Below are positions 36,901 to 46,835 of a stretch of 64,000 nucleotides of DNA, one piece after another. Made by a program: the position numbers and the translations under genes. The stretch is from Roseiconus nitratireducens (GTDB taxonomy: Bacteria; Planctomycetota; Planctomycetia; Pirellulales; Pirellulaceae), in contig NZ_VWOX01000014.1 of assembly GCF_008629675.1 (NCBI RefSeq), positions 62,001 through 126,000 on the forward strand, in the 5' to 3' direction. The stretch's first letter is position 1, and each line of letters starts with the position of its first letter. The notes beneath the pieces were generated by a model, which ran no database searches, was not told where the DNA came from, and was given only the letters and a program-made list of their open reading frames with translations.

Positions 36901-39771
36901 ATGAATAGTTTCAGCTTGGACTACATCGATGATTTGTATGTCCAGTATGTTCGCGACCCCGAAAGTGTGCCCGACACGTGGCGACAGTATTTTGAGCAGT
37001 TCATGCTCGGTTCGCGAACCGCACCGGCGCGTCGGGAGGAGGCCGCGGTTGAGCGTGACGGACGTCGCCGGGGAGGCGCATCCGCACAGGCTGCTGGAGG
37101 CGCGGTGGCGTCCGGTGGCGCAGTGTCCGTGGCCGCCCCGCCGCTGACCCGCAAGGGATCGACCGGAGATGAATCGACCGATCAGGCGTTGTGGATGTCG
37201 CGGATGCAGGACCGCGTCAATCAGCTGGTGCGTGAGTATCGGGTCCGGGGGCACCTGCGTGCCCAGTTGGACCCGCTGGGGTTTGACCGTGGGGACGCGC
37301 CCGAGCTGAGTCCCCAACGGTACGGCGTCAGCGACCAGGATCTTCAGCGGCGGCTGGATTCCGCGGCGTTGGAACACGTCGAGGGCGACACGTTGGACGT
37401 GATTTTGCAGAAGCTGCAAAACACGTACTGCCGTTCGATCGGCGCGCAGTTCATGCACATCGACAATCGCAATATCCGCGATTGGCTCCAGCAACGGATG
37501 GAAAGCACCGAGAATCGGCTGGAGCTTTCCCACGAAAAGCAACGGCGGATTTACGCACGGTTGGCCGACGCCTCGATTTTCGAAGAGTTCGTGCGGCGGA
37601 AATTTGTGGGCGCCAAAACGTTTTCGCTCGAAGGCGCCGAAACCTTGATCCCGATGTTGGACCTGGCTCTGGAAAAAGCCGGCGAACACGGGGTGAAGGA
37701 AGTTGTCATGGGGATGGCCCACCGCGGCCGTCTGAACGTGATGGCGAACATCTTGAAGAAGCGGGCCATGAACATTTTCTGGTCCTTTGACGACCCCAAT
37801 CCCGAGATGAATCGCGGCGGCGGCGACGTCCGCTACCACCTGGGCTACAGCAGCGATTGGAAGACGGCCCGCGGCGACAAACTGCACATTTCCCTGTGCT
37901 TCAATCCCAGCCACCTGGAATACGTCAACACGGTGGCGCTGGGACGGACGCGTTGCAAACAGGACCGGCGTGGCGATTCGAAACGCCGCGAAGTCATGAC
38001 CATCCTGATCCATGGCGACGCCGCTTTCGCCGGTGAGGGCGTTGTGCAGGAAACGCTGAACCTGAGCCAGTTGCCGGGTTATCGCGTCGGCGGCACGTTG
38101 CATGTGATCATCAACAACCAGGTGGGGTTCACCACCGAGCCGTCCCAGGGACGCAGCACCACCTACGCGACCGACGTCGCAAAAATGTTGCAGGTGCCCA
38201 TTTTTCACGTCAACGGGGAAGACCCGGAGGCCGTTGCGCAAGTGGTTTCGCTGGCGATGGATTTCCGCAACGAATTCCAACGCGACGTCGTGATCGACAT
38301 GTATGCCTATCGCCGTTGGGGGCACAACGAGGGCGACGAGCCGCGATTCACACAGCCGCGGATGTACGTCGAGATCGACAGCCGCGCCAGTGTCCGCGAG
38401 CAGTACCTCAATCGGCTGAAGACCCTCGGGAAGATCACCGACGCCGAAGCGGAAAAGATTCAGCAGAAACGAACGGAAAAGCTGGAATCGGAATTCGCCG
38501 CCAGTCAGGCGGAAAAATTCGTCCCCGACACTCAGACCCTGGCTGCCGGATGGGCGGCTTACTTCGGCGGACGCGAGCCCGTTGATCCGACCGACACGAC
38601 GTTCGATGAAACGCGGCTGGGCGAGCTGGTCGACGCGGCGACGCGGTTGCCCGGCGAGTTTTCCCAGCACAAGAAGCTCAAGCGTTTGTTGGCCAATCGT
38701 CGCAAAATGGCCAGCGGTGAAAAACCGTTCGATTGGGCCACCGCCGAACTGGCCGCGTTTGCCACGCTGCTGGCCGACGGCACCTCCATCCGATTGACGG
38801 GACAGGATTGTCAGCGGGGCACGTTTAGTCAGCGGCATGCCGTCCAGCATGACGTCAAAACCGGCGCGACCTACATGCCCTTGGAACACATCGGCGAGCA
38901 TTTGGGGTTCAAGCAGGGCCGGGTGGAAATGCACAACAGCCCGCTGAGCGAAGCCGGCGTGCTGGGTTTCGAATACGGATATTCGCTGGACGCCCCCGAT
39001 GATCTGGTCATGTGGGAGGCCCAGTTCGGCGATTTCTGGAACTGTGCCCAAGTGATTGTCGATCAGTTCATCGCCAGCGCCGAGGACAAGTGGAATCGGT
39101 TGAGCGGCTTGGTGATGTTGTTGCCACACGGTTTCGAAGGCCAGGGACCGGAACACTGTAGCGCTCGCGTGGAACGTTTTCTGGCAATGTCAGCCGAACA
39201 CAACATCCAGGTTTGCCAGCCGACGACTCCGGCGCAATATTTCCACCTGCTGCGGCGCCAAGTGCTCCGCAATTGGCGCAAGCCGCTGGTCGTCCTGACG
39301 CCCAAGAGCTTGCTGCGGCACCCCGAGGTGATTAGCGATCGAAGTGAATTGTCCGACGGCGGCTTCCATCGCATCCTGGGTGATCCCGAGGTCGATCTGG
39401 CCACCGCCCGCCGCGTGATGTTGTGCACCGGCAAGATTTATTACGACTTGAAAAAGTCGCGTCGTGAACGGGAGCTGGAAGACGTCGCATTGATCCGGGT
39501 CGAGCAGCTGTATCCGCTGGAGGCCGAACAGTTGATTTCGGCGCTCTCCGGTTTGCCACGCGGCCGCGACGTGTACTTCGTCCAGGACGAACCGCTGAAC
39601 ATGGGCGCCTGGCCGTACATCAAACTGAAGTTTGGTGACGAAATCGCATCGACCGGTTGGGAACTGGTTCCGGTCACGCGAGCGGAATCGGCCAGTCCCA
39701 GCACGGGCAGCATGGCGGCCCACTTGCTAGAGCAAAAAGAGCTGATCGAAGCGGCCTTCGAAGGCCTGTGA
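36901..39771 (+). CDS. sucA: 2-oxoglutarate dehydrogenase E1 component
   Basis: This 956-residue protein is the thiamine-diphosphate-dependent decarboxylating subunit of the oxoglutarate dehydrogenase complex of the TCA cycle. It starts MNSFSLDYIDDLYVQYVRDP, matching the N-terminal E2/E3-binding helix of E1o. Further signatures are VREYRVRGHLRAQLDPLG, GMAHRGRLNVMANIL, FNPSHLEYVNTVALG, the ThDP region IIHGDAAFAGEG-like LIHGDAAFAGEG, NNQVGFTTEP and the E1o C-terminal block VYFVQDEPLNMGAW. The length is normal. No E2 (sucB) or E3 gene follows; the next gene is an unrelated isomerase 420 bp away, so the complex is encoded in scattered loci. Confidence 0.97.
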   Translation: MNSFSLDYIDDLYVQYVRDPESVPDTWRQYFEQFMLGSRTAPARREEAAVERDGRRRGGASAQAAGGAVASGGAVSVAAPPLTRKGSTGDESTDQALWMSRMQDRVNQLVREYRVRGHLRAQLDPLGFDRGDAPELSPQRYGVSDQDLQRRLDSAALEHVEGDTLDVILQKLQNTYCRSIGAQFMHIDNRNIRDWLQQRMESTENRLELSHEKQRRIYARLADASIFEEFVRRKFVGAKTFSLEGAETLIPMLDLALEKAGEHGVKEVVMGMAHRGRLNVMANILKKRAMNIFWSFDDPNPEMNRGGGDVRYHLGYSSDWKTARGDKLHISLCFNPSHLEYVNTVALGRTRCKQDRRGDSKRREVMTILIHGDAAFAGEGVVQETLNLSQLPGYRVGGTLHVIINNQVGFTTEPSQGRSTTYATDVAKMLQVPIFHVNGEDPEAVAQVVSLAMDFRNEFQRDVVIDMYAYRRWGHNEGDEPRFTQPRMYVEIDSRASVREQYLNRLKTLGKITDAEAEKIQQKRTEKLESEFAASQAEKFVPDTQTLAAGWAAYFGGREPVDPTDTTFDETRLGELVDAATRLPGEFSQHKKLKRLLANRRKMASGEKPFDWATAELAAFATLLADGTSIRLTGQDCQRGTFSQRHAVQHDVKTGATYMPLEHIGEHLGFKQGRVEMHNSPLSEAGVLGFEYGYSLDAPDDLVMWEAQFGDFWNCAQVIVDQFIASAEDKWNRLSGLVMLLPHGFEGQGPEHCSARVERFLAMSAEHNIQVCQPTTPAQYFHLLRRQVLRNWRKPLVVLTPKSLLRHPEVISDRSELSDGGFHRILGDPEVDLATARRVMLCTGKIYYDLKKSRRERELEDVALIRVEQLYPLEAEQLISALSGLPRGRDVYFVQDEPLNMGAWPYIKLKFGDEIASTGWELVPVTRAESASPSTGSMAAHLLEQKELIEAAFEGL

Positions 39772-39777
39772 GATCCG

Positions 39778-39803
39778 TAGCCACGCTCGCCAGAGCGTGA
39801 AGT
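39778..39803. repeat. AGCCACGCTC hairpin repeat
   Basis: The sequence gtagccacgctcgccagagc followed by gtgaag forms a hairpin (cacgctc-gcca-gagcgtg) just past the sucA stop. It is one of several dispersed copies (51936-51961, 59063-59097, 59116-59150) and might act in 3'-end formation. From here to 40194 I see no gene, only AT-rich stretches. Confidence 0.7.
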
Positions 39804-40194
39804 TTCCAGCGTTGCCACCGCCTGGGGAAGGTCCCTAGATCGAATTCGTGATCGACGCGTATTCGGCGAGACAGTAGTGCGGTCCGGCTCGCCACAAAGT
39901 CTGGCGAAAAGAGTTTTCAAAATCTCTTTTGCCATCAAACGCTTCGCCGATGATTCCTTCGTTCGATTGGTTACAATCGCCGGCGACCGGCCAGGACGGT
40001 TGCCGGCCCGCCACAAGGTAAGCGATTCAATCGCAGGCGGGTCCGGGTTGTTCGGCCGGCGCGGGCACCACCTCGCGGACCGCTAAACGCGGAACCGCGA
40101 TCCGCAACCAACGGAATCGAGGGCGGTCGTCACTGCCGATGACTGCGCTCGTGCGGACCCTTTTCCCCTCCCATTACCATCAGCCGACGCACGG

Positions 40195-41007
40195 ATGACA
40201 ACGCTTTCTGTAAGCCAGCTTTCGACGCTCCGTTGGGACCTGGAGTCGGAGGTGATCGCCTACGCCAAACACGGTTTCAGCGGGATCGGTCTGTACCGTC
40301 CCAAGCTGGAGGACTACGGCGTCGATCGGGCCATCGAACTGTTGGCCGAACATTCCATGGCGGTCACATCGCTTTCCTGGGTCGGCGGCTTCACCGGAAG
40401 CGACGGACGAACGTATGAGGATGCGGTGCAAGATGCGATCAAGGCTGTCATCCAAGCGGCGGAATTGAACGCCGACACGTTGATCGTCCTGGCCGGCGGA
40501 AAAAACAATCACATCCAAACGCATCTGCGACGGACGCTTTGCCAGGCCCTCTGCCGCCTGGCGGCCGTCGCCTGCGAACACGGAATCCAATTGGCTCTGG
40601 AACCGTACCATCCTGGCTGCGGCGACGAATGGTCTTTTGTCAACGACCTGCAATCGACGCTGGACATCATCGAGCGGGTCGGCAATCCGGCACTCGGCCT
40701 GGTCTTGGACACCTATCATGTCGGGATGGACGAGGGAGCAATGCATTGGCTGCCTGATGTGGCACCACACATTCACCTGGTCCAATTAGGCGATGGACGC
40801 CATTGTCCGCATGGCGAGATGAACCGCTGTTTGCTCGGTGACGGTTGCGTTCCGTTGGGCCGATTGATGGAAATGCTGCACGAGCAAGGGTATCGTGGGG
40901 CCTGGGAAGTCGAGCTGATCGGTGAGGATGTGGAAACGATCGGTTACGAGCAACTGCTCGATCACACCAAACGCTACCTGGATCGCACGTTCGCCGGGCT
41001 GTGCTGA
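40195..41007 (+). CDS. Sugar phosphate isomerase/epimerase family (TIM barrel)
   Basis: This 270-residue cytoplasmic protein belongs to the AP-endonuclease-2/xylose-isomerase-like TIM-barrel superfamily. Metal-ligand segments expected for the family are LALEPYHPGCGDEWSF (Glu), LGLVLDTYHVGMDEG (Asp and His), HIHLVQLGDGRHCPHGE (His and Asp) and WEVELIGED (Glu). Members isomerise or epimerise sugars, or cleave them, with a divalent metal; which sugar cannot be read here. It starts with ATG MTTLSVSQLS and lies between sucA and a lactate permease, but with large gaps, so no operon is implied. Confidence 0.88.
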   Translation: MTTLSVSQLSTLRWDLESEVIAYAKHGFSGIGLYRPKLEDYGVDRAIELLAEHSMAVTSLSWVGGFTGSDGRTYEDAVQDAIKAVIQAAELNADTLIVLAGGKNNHIQTHLRRTLCQALCRLAAVACEHGIQLALEPYHPGCGDEWSFVNDLQSTLDIIERVGNPALGLVLDTYHVGMDEGAMHWLPDVAPHIHLVQLGDGRHCPHGEMNRCLLGDGCVPLGRLMEMLHEQGYRGAWEVELIGEDVETIGYEQLLDHTKRYLDRTFAGLC

Positions 41008-41055
41008 GCGACGCGGTTGCGGTCCCCGGCGAATCCCTGTCAGAACCCCATCTGG

Positions 41056-41111
41056 CAGTCCCGATCAGTCAGTCCCGATCAGTCAGTCCCGATCAGTCAG
41101 TCCCGATCAGT
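41056..41111 (+). repeat. Four perfect tandem copies of a 14-bp unit
   Basis: The unit cagtcccgatcagt is repeated four times without interruption and ends about 43 bases before the start of the lactate permease. The unit has partial dyad symmetry (actg/cagt ends). Confidence 0.95.
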
Positions 41112-41154
41112 CAGTGCCCACCTGTCTCTCCCCGATTGAGGTGATTTGCCGGCG

Positions 41155-42837
41155 ATGAACCAATGGCTGCCGCCCGTGATGTCTCTGCTGCCGATCGTGG
41201 TGGTGGCTGTCTTCCTTGTGGGACGTCGCTGGCCGGCATCCAGGGCGATGCCGTTGGCGTACTTGGGGGCGATCTCGGTTGCGTGGCTGTACTGGGGAAT
41301 CGCACCCGTGCAAATTGCCGCCGCGTCGTTGAACGGTGTGGTGGTCGCGATCACGCTGCTGTACATCGTGTTTGGCGCGATTCTGCTGCTCAACACCTTG
41401 AGTGAAAGTGGTGCTCTGGCCGTGATCCGTCGCGGCTTCACTCAAATCAGCGACGATCGCCGCGTTCAAGTGATCATCGTCGCATGGTTGTTCGGATCCT
41501 TCATCGAAGGCTCAGCCGGATTCGGAACGCCCGCGGCGGTGTGTGTCCCGTTGCTGGTGGGGCTGGGGTTTCCGGCGAAGTCAGCGGTGATTTCCGGGAT
41601 GCTGATCCAATGCACCCCGGTGTCTTTCGGGGCGGTCGGGACACCGATCTTGGTGGGTGTAAAGAACGGATTGGACAACAGTCCGGGCGTGAGCGATTAC
41701 GCAGCCCAACAGGGAATGCTGTCGTGGACGGAATTGCTTCCGATCGTCGGCGCCCGCGTGGCGCTGATTCACGCCGTTTGCGGAACGGTGATTCCGCTGG
41801 TGGTCGTGTGCGTGATGACTCGTTTGTTTGGTGCGAAACGCAGCGTCGCCGAAGGGCTGCAAGTGTGGAAGTTTGCGTTGCTGGCGTCACTGTGCATGAC
41901 AGTCCCGTACGCAATCATCGCCCGCCTGCTGGGGCCCGAGTTTCCGTCGCTGTTGGGCGCTTTGGTGGGGCTAGCGATCATTATCCCCGCGGCGAAGGTA
42001 GGGTTTCTGTTGCCCGAGGACACGGGGTGGGATTTTCCGCCGCGAACCGATTGGCCCTCCAACTGGAACGGATCCGTCGCCATCGACTTGGACGACGCAC
42101 CTCGACGGATTCCACTGTGGGAAGCCTGGTTGCCTTACCTGGTGATCGCCATTCTGTTGGTCATCACTCGACTGCCCCAACTGGGCATTGGCGATTCGTT
42201 GAAGGCCTGGACGATCCCGAGCGACAGCCCGATGCTGCATTCGGTGTTTGGCTCAGGAATCGAAATCAAACCGATCCAATGGTTGTATGTCCCGGGCAGC
42301 GTGTTCGTGTTGGTGTCCCTGGGGACCGCCGCGTTGCATCGGATGAGCCGGCCCGCGATCGGACGCGCTTGGGCGCGGTCGGGACGAATGATCTTTTCCG
42401 CCTCGGCGGCCTTGTTGTTTGCCGTCCCCATGGTCCAGGTTTTCATTCATTCCGGCGGCGGGAGTTCGGGGTTGGAGGCGATGCCGATTGTTCTGGCCGA
42501 AGGAGTGGCTTCGGTTGCCGGTGGGGCGTGGCCGTTGTTTTCGCCGTTGGTCGGCGGTCTGGGAGCATTCGTCGCCGGCAGCAACACGATCAGCAACATG
42601 ATGTTCTCGCTGTTTCAGTTCCAGGCTGCCCAGCAAATCGGCGCGGATCCCCTGTGGGGTGTTTCGTTGCAGGCAGTGGGCGGTGCGGCCGGGAACGTGA
42701 TCTGCGTTCACAATGTGGTCGCCGCCTGCGCGGTCGTGGGGCTGGTCGGACGCGAAGGCGACGTGATTCGCGTGACCGCGCTGGTGTTCTTCTACTACAT
42801 CCTGGTAGCCGGATTGATCGGGCTGACGGTCGCGTGA
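41155..42837 (+). CDS. L-lactate permease family transporter
   Basis: This is an integral membrane protein of about 560 residues with 12 or more hydrophobic segments. It fits the LctP/LldP family in length and signature: [15 protein letters not shown] (the family-specific GSAGFGTP block), [29 protein letters not shown] and [20 protein letters not shown]. These transporters take up L-lactate, D-lactate or glycolate together with protons through the inner membrane. ATG at 41155 is the most probable start. No lactate dehydrogenase gene is nearby. The 14-bp tandem repeat directly upstream may affect expression. Confidence 0.93.
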   Translation: MNQWLPPVMSLLPIVVVAVFLVGRRWPASRAMPLAYLGAISVAWLYWGIAPVQIAAASLNGVVVAITLLYIVFGAILLLNTLSESGALAVIRRGFTQISDDRRVQVIIVAWLFGSFIEGSAGFGTPAAVCVPLLVGLGFPAKSAVISGMLIQCTPVSFGAVGTPILVGVKNGLDNSPGVSDYAAQQGMLSWTELLPIVGARVALIHAVCGTVIPLVVVCVMTRLFGAKRSVAEGLQVWKFALLASLCMTVPYAIIARLLGPEFPSLLGALVGLAIIIPAAKVGFLLPEDTGWDFPPRTDWPSNWNGSVAIDLDDAPRRIPLWEAWLPYLVIAILLVITRLPQLGIGDSLKAWTIPSDSPMLHSVFGSGIEIKPIQWLYVPGSVFVLVSLGTAALHRMSRPAIGRAWARSGRMIFSASAALLFAVPMVQVFIHSGGGSSGLEAMPIVLAEGVASVAGGAWPLFSPLVGGLGAFVAGSNTISNMMFSLFQFQAAQQIGADPLWGVSLQAVGGAAGNVICVHNVVAACAVVGLVGREGDVIRVTALVFFYYILVAGLIGLTVA

Positions 42838-43027
42838 GATCTCGTCCGCCTGAGGTCTCGGTGGCGTTGCCGGCCGTTTTGGGGCAAGACGTGCAGGCGG
42901 CTTGGCGTTGGCCGTCAGGGCTGGGGAGGCCGGATGTCACGAAAAAGACTGCGCCGCACTGCCGATGCGGTTAGGATAGAGGGACTGGCACGACGGAAAA
43001 TGTCGTCGCTCGGACGCCAGTGGTTGA

Positions 43028-45250
43028 ATGCGGAGTGATCCCGTGGATGCGAATACCACCCAATTTTTGCGTGGGGGCTACGCCGTTCTGGCAGCGATCC
43101 TGGCGAGCTTGGTCGCGATCGCTGACTGGTATTGGCAAGGTGCAGGTGCCATCGCGGTCTTGTACGTGGGAGTGGTGATCGTCGCTTCGCAGTCGAGGAA
43201 CGCTGCGGTCGTCCTCGTCTCCGCCGCTGCGTGTGTGGTCCTGCTTCTGCTGGTCGGTGCTCTCAATCCGGTCGCCGAGCAGTTCGTTGCCCGTCTGTTG
43301 ATTGCTTTGACGATCGGTGCGGTCACGCTGCTGAGTCTTCAGTGGTTGCGTTTAAGGTCCAGCCAACTGAGACGCGTCGCGATTGATCAACGCTGGGCAA
43401 GCGATATCGAGGAGACTCATCGAGAGCGGGATTCCAAGAGCCGTGAATTGACTTCGCTTGTCGAACAGTTGAATGCCGAACGACAAAAATTGGCGCTCAG
43501 CGAAGAGCGCACGCGACTGCTGTTGAATTCGGCGGCCGAGGGCATCTACGGGCTGGACAACGAAGGCAATTGCACGTTCGCCAACACGGCCTGTGCCGAG
43601 ATGTTGGGGTATCAATCGGCCGATCTGTTGCTGGGGAAAAACATGCATGCGTTGACGCATCACACCCGAGACGGAGGGGAGGTGTACCCGATCGGTGAAT
43701 GTCAAATTTCGCATGCATTCCTACGGGGGACGTCGGCGCATTTGGAGGAGGAAACTTTCTGGCGCCGCGACGGGTCGTCATTTCCGGCGGAATGTTGGTC
43801 GCATCCCATTTACGAAAATGACCAGCTGATCGGGGCGGTGGTCACCTTCACCGATGTCACCGAGCGGAAGCGATTGCAAGAAGCGCTCAAACGCGACAAC
43901 GAAGAATTGGAGCGTGTCGTTTCGGTTCGCAACAGCGATCTGGCGATGGCACGCGACCGCTTGGAGCTGGCGCTCACGGCGGGGAACGTGGGCCTTTGGG
44001 ACTGGAACGCGCGCACCAACAAAGTCTACTACTCGGCCACCTACAAGAAGCAGCTGGGGTATCCGCACGATGTCCAGTGGAACCACTTCAGCCACTGGGA
44101 ATCTCAGCTTCATCCCGACGATTTCGATGTCGCCCACGAGCGAGTGAATGAATACTTCGAGCATCGAACCAACGAATACAAGTCGATCTTTCGGCTACGC
44201 TGCAAAGACGGCTCCTACCGCTGGATTCTCGCTCAGGGCGACGCCACGTTTGACGAACAGGGACTGCCGATGCGAATGATCGGCGTGCACGTTGACATTA
44301 CCGAGAGAATTGAAAATGAGCGAGAACTGAAACGATTGAACCATGAATTGGAGCGGGCCAACGAAGCGTTGCAGGAGAGCAACGTTCAATTGCAGCAGTT
44401 CGCCTACGTCGCCTCCCACGACTTGCAAACGCCGCTCCGCGGCATCACCGGATTCGCGCAATTCCTGAGGACGGACTATGAGGGCCAGTTCGATGAAAAG
44501 GCGGATGACTACATGCGTCGGATCGTCGAAGCTGCCAAGCGGATGCAACGGATGATCGACGATTTGTTGATCTATTGTCGCGTCGAATCTCGTGCGGCAC
44601 CATTCGAGCGAACCGACTTGAACGACATTGTCAACGACGCGCTCGCTTTGCTGGACGCATCGATTGAAGAGCGTGGGGCCGAGATCCAGTGCGCGACTTT
44701 GCCGTCGATCGATTGCGACCGCTCCCAGATCCTGCAGTTGCTGCTGAACCTGATTGGAAACGCGATCAAGTACTGCCGCGACAAACCGAGGGTGCAGATC
44801 GATGCGGATGTCGGGCCGGAGCGGTGCCTGATCTCGATTCGCGACAACGGGATCGGCATCGGCGAAGAGCATTTGGAGAGGATCTTCGAAATCTTTCGTC
44901 GGCTGCACACGCGCGAAGCTTACCCGGGAACGGGGATCGGGCTGGCCGTTTGCCGTCGGATCGTCCGCCGTCATGGAGGCAAGATTTGGGCCGAATCCGT
45001 GGACGGGCAAGGCAGCACCTTTTTCGTGGAGTTGCCGATCAATCCGTTGCACGCACCGGCCGTCGAAGCGTCATTTGGGGACCAAAACCCGGAAACCACG
45101 GAGCCGGCGGGGCGGGCCTCGAGAAACGCATCGGACGGCGGAACGACGGGCCAGGCGATCAGCCCGCCGGCCCGCCCGCCTGAGGTGCCGCAGCATTCCG
45201 GGCGGCATTCTGGGGCACCGCTCGATGGGGAGCGGCTCCAAAACGGCTGA
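43028..45250 (+). CDS. Membrane sensor histidine kinase with two PAS domains
   Basis: This 740-residue protein has a membrane domain of about four helices (1-107, MASE-like in length), a coiled coil (115-165), PAS1 (about 165-285), PAS2 with PAC (about 310-435, ending GVHVDITER), a HisKA dimerisation helix with the phospho-acceptor His464 in VASHDLQTPL, and an HATPase domain with Asn578 (N box, NLIGNAIKYC), RDNGIGIG (G1) and GTGIGLAVCRRIV (G2). It lacks a receiver of its own. Kinases of this subclass usually pair with Rcp-type receivers; one lies two genes downstream. A disordered tail (about 675-740) ends the protein. Signal unknown. Confidence 0.95.
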   Translation: MRSDPVDANTTQFLRGGYAVLAAILASLVAIADWYWQGAGAIAVLYVGVVIVASQSRNAAVVLVSAAACVVLLLLVGALNPVAEQFVARLLIALTIGAVTLLSLQWLRLRSSQLRRVAIDQRWASDIEETHRERDSKSRELTSLVEQLNAERQKLALSEERTRLLLNSAAEGIYGLDNEGNCTFANTACAEMLGYQSADLLLGKNMHALTHHTRDGGEVYPIGECQISHAFLRGTSAHLEEETFWRRDGSSFPAECWSHPIYENDQLIGAVVTFTDVTERKRLQEALKRDNEELERVVSVRNSDLAMARDRLELALTAGNVGLWDWNARTNKVYYSATYKKQLGYPHDVQWNHFSHWESQLHPDDFDVAHERVNEYFEHRTNEYKSIFRLRCKDGSYRWILAQGDATFDEQGLPMRMIGVHVDITERIENERELKRLNHELERANEALQESNVQLQQFAYVASHDLQTPLRGITGFAQFLRTDYEGQFDEKADDYMRRIVEAAKRMQRMIDDLLIYCRVESRAAPFERTDLNDIVNDALALLDASIEERGAEIQCATLPSIDCDRSQILQLLLNLIGNAIKYCRDKPRVQIDADVGPERCLISIRDNGIGIGEEHLERIFEIFRRLHTREAYPGTGIGLAVCRRIVRRHGGKIWAESVDGQGSTFFVELPINPLHAPAVEASFGDQNPETTEPAGRASRNASDGGTTGQAISPPARPPEVPQHSGRHSGAPLDGERLQNG

Positions 45251-45377
45251 GGAAAAACATTGCCAGACGCGAGAAAAAGCCGCCCGAAGCCCCCCTGTGG
45301 TGCGTTAGAATTCCGTACAGACTAGGGGCAAGCCAGTTCGCGTCACATGATTCGCGTCGCTTTGGGTTGCAAACGTC

Positions 45378-46811
45378 ATGAGTAGTTTCAATACGTCGGT
45401 TCTGTGCCGTGTGCCGCAAGGACCAGCGACGCAGTTCGTCGCGGAATCGATGATCGAACGATTGAACGCGAGTGGGCAATTTTCGAGCGAACAGTTGGGA
45501 TTGGTCCGGGAGGAACTGAGGCGGTGGCTGAATCACCAGTCGTCTCTCTCGTTCGAAGAGTCCTTAGAGCGCAAGAAGATTGGTCGTTACGTGATCCAGG
45601 AGCTGTTGGGCTGCGGTGGATCCGGCCAGGTCTTCAGCGCGTTGACGGAGGACGGCAGTGAGCGGGTGGCCCTGAAGGTGTTGCGGTCGATCCACTCAAC
45701 CGACCGGTTCAAGCGTGAAATGGACTTGGTGCAGCGGCTCGCGCACCCCAACGTCGTGATCTCCTACGAAGTCGGCCAGCAGGATCAGATTTTGTACATC
45801 GCGATGGAGCAATTGCTGGGGCCGGACCTTCAAAAGTACGTGCTGCATCACGGCCCCTTGGATTGGAAACGCTCCTTGGATGTGATGATTGATGCGGCGC
45901 GCGGATTGGAACACGCCCACCGCCGCGGACTGATCCACCGGGATGTGAAGCCAGGCAATCTGATGTTTGACGGCGACGAAATCGTCAAGGTCACGGATTT
46001 GGGGTTGGCGGCGTTGTCGGATCAGGAGGAACAGGCGTCGCTGGCAGTTTTCAATACGCTGGATGGTGTTTCGGCGGGGACTCCCGATTTCATGGCTCCC
46101 GAGCAGGCGATTTCACTTTCCTCGGCGACCGCGCTGTCCGATGTTTACTCGCTTGGAGCAACCTGGTTCTACTTGTTGACGGGCCGCTCTCGGATTCCCG
46201 GCGACTCGCTGTGCGACAAGCTGCGAGCACTGCGGCACAATCGGTCGTTGGGGCGACTCTGTCATGACGTCGCGCCCAGTCACGTCCGAGCGGTCTGGGA
46301 GAAGATGGTCGCCCACCAACCGGAGAACCGCTACCAATCGATGACGGAAGTTCTGGAAACACTTGAATCCATCCGCCCCGTCAACATCGAGCCTTGCGGG
46401 AAGCGGAGTGTGGAAGTGTTGATCGTCGAAGACAATCAGGACGACTTGGTGTTGACCGTGGAAATGCTGCGCCGGGCGAACAGTTCGATCACCACCCACG
46501 CGGCGCACTCCGTCGCCGAAGCGGTTGAGCAACTGCGTGCACATCCGACAATCGATGTCGTCCTGTTGGATCTGCAATTGCCGGACAGTTTTGGCTGCGG
46601 GACCGTGCAGAAGATGCGAGGCCTGTTCGAAGACTTGCCGATTCTGGTGCTGACCGGTCAACAAGACGTCTCGGTGGGTGAAGCCTGTATCGCGGGTGGC
46701 GCGGATGATTTTGCAAGTAAGAACGATCTGAATGCGAACGTTTTGGAAAGAATGATCTTTATCACCCTGAGCCGCCGGAGTCATTCGGCCGAATCCTTGG
46801 CGACCCCATGA
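45378..46811 (+). CDS. Ser/Thr protein kinase fused to a C-terminal receiver domain
   Basis: This 477-residue soluble protein starts with about 65 residues of unknown role, followed by a eukaryote-like kinase (about 68-335): Gly-rich loop LLGCGGSGQVFSA, Lys100 (VALKVL), HRDVKPGNLM with Asp189, DLG (Asp207) in place of DFG, and the activation segment ending MAPEQ. The C-terminus (about 343-465) is a receiver with acidic residues EDNQDD, phospho-acceptor Asp398 (DVVLLDLQLPD), Thr at VLTG and Lys448 (FASKND). The order kinase then receiver suggests control of Ser/Thr kinase activity by a histidine kinase. It lies between a histidine kinase and a receiver gene on the same strand (127 and 24 bp gaps). 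Confidence 0.93.
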   Translation: MSSFNTSVLCRVPQGPATQFVAESMIERLNASGQFSSEQLGLVREELRRWLNHQSSLSFEESLERKKIGRYVIQELLGCGGSGQVFSALTEDGSERVALKVLRSIHSTDRFKREMDLVQRLAHPNVVISYEVGQQDQILYIAMEQLLGPDLQKYVLHHGPLDWKRSLDVMIDAARGLEHAHRRGLIHRDVKPGNLMFDGDEIVKVTDLGLAALSDQEEQASLAVFNTLDGVSAGTPDFMAPEQAISLSSATALSDVYSLGATWFYLLTGRSRIPGDSLCDKLRALRHNRSLGRLCHDVAPSHVRAVWEKMVAHQPENRYQSMTEVLETLESIRPVNIEPCGKRSVEVLIVEDNQDDLVLTVEMLRRANSSITTHAAHSVAEAVEQLRAHPTIDVVLLDLQLPDSFGCGTVQKMRGLFEDLPILVLTGQQDVSVGEACIAGGADDFASKNDLNANVLERMIFITLSRRSHSAESLATP

Positions 46812-46835
46812 TCTGCAGCAGAGGAAATCACTACC

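Noticed and set aside
36874-39156. Minus-strand frame of about 760 codons opposite sucA
   Set aside because: sucA is unambiguous and the antisense frame has no family features.
39890-39945. Weak aaaagag/ctctttt hairpin as sucA terminator
   Set aside because: The stem is only 7 AT-rich pairs with a 10-base loop and lies over 120 bases from the stop codon; support is too weak to list.
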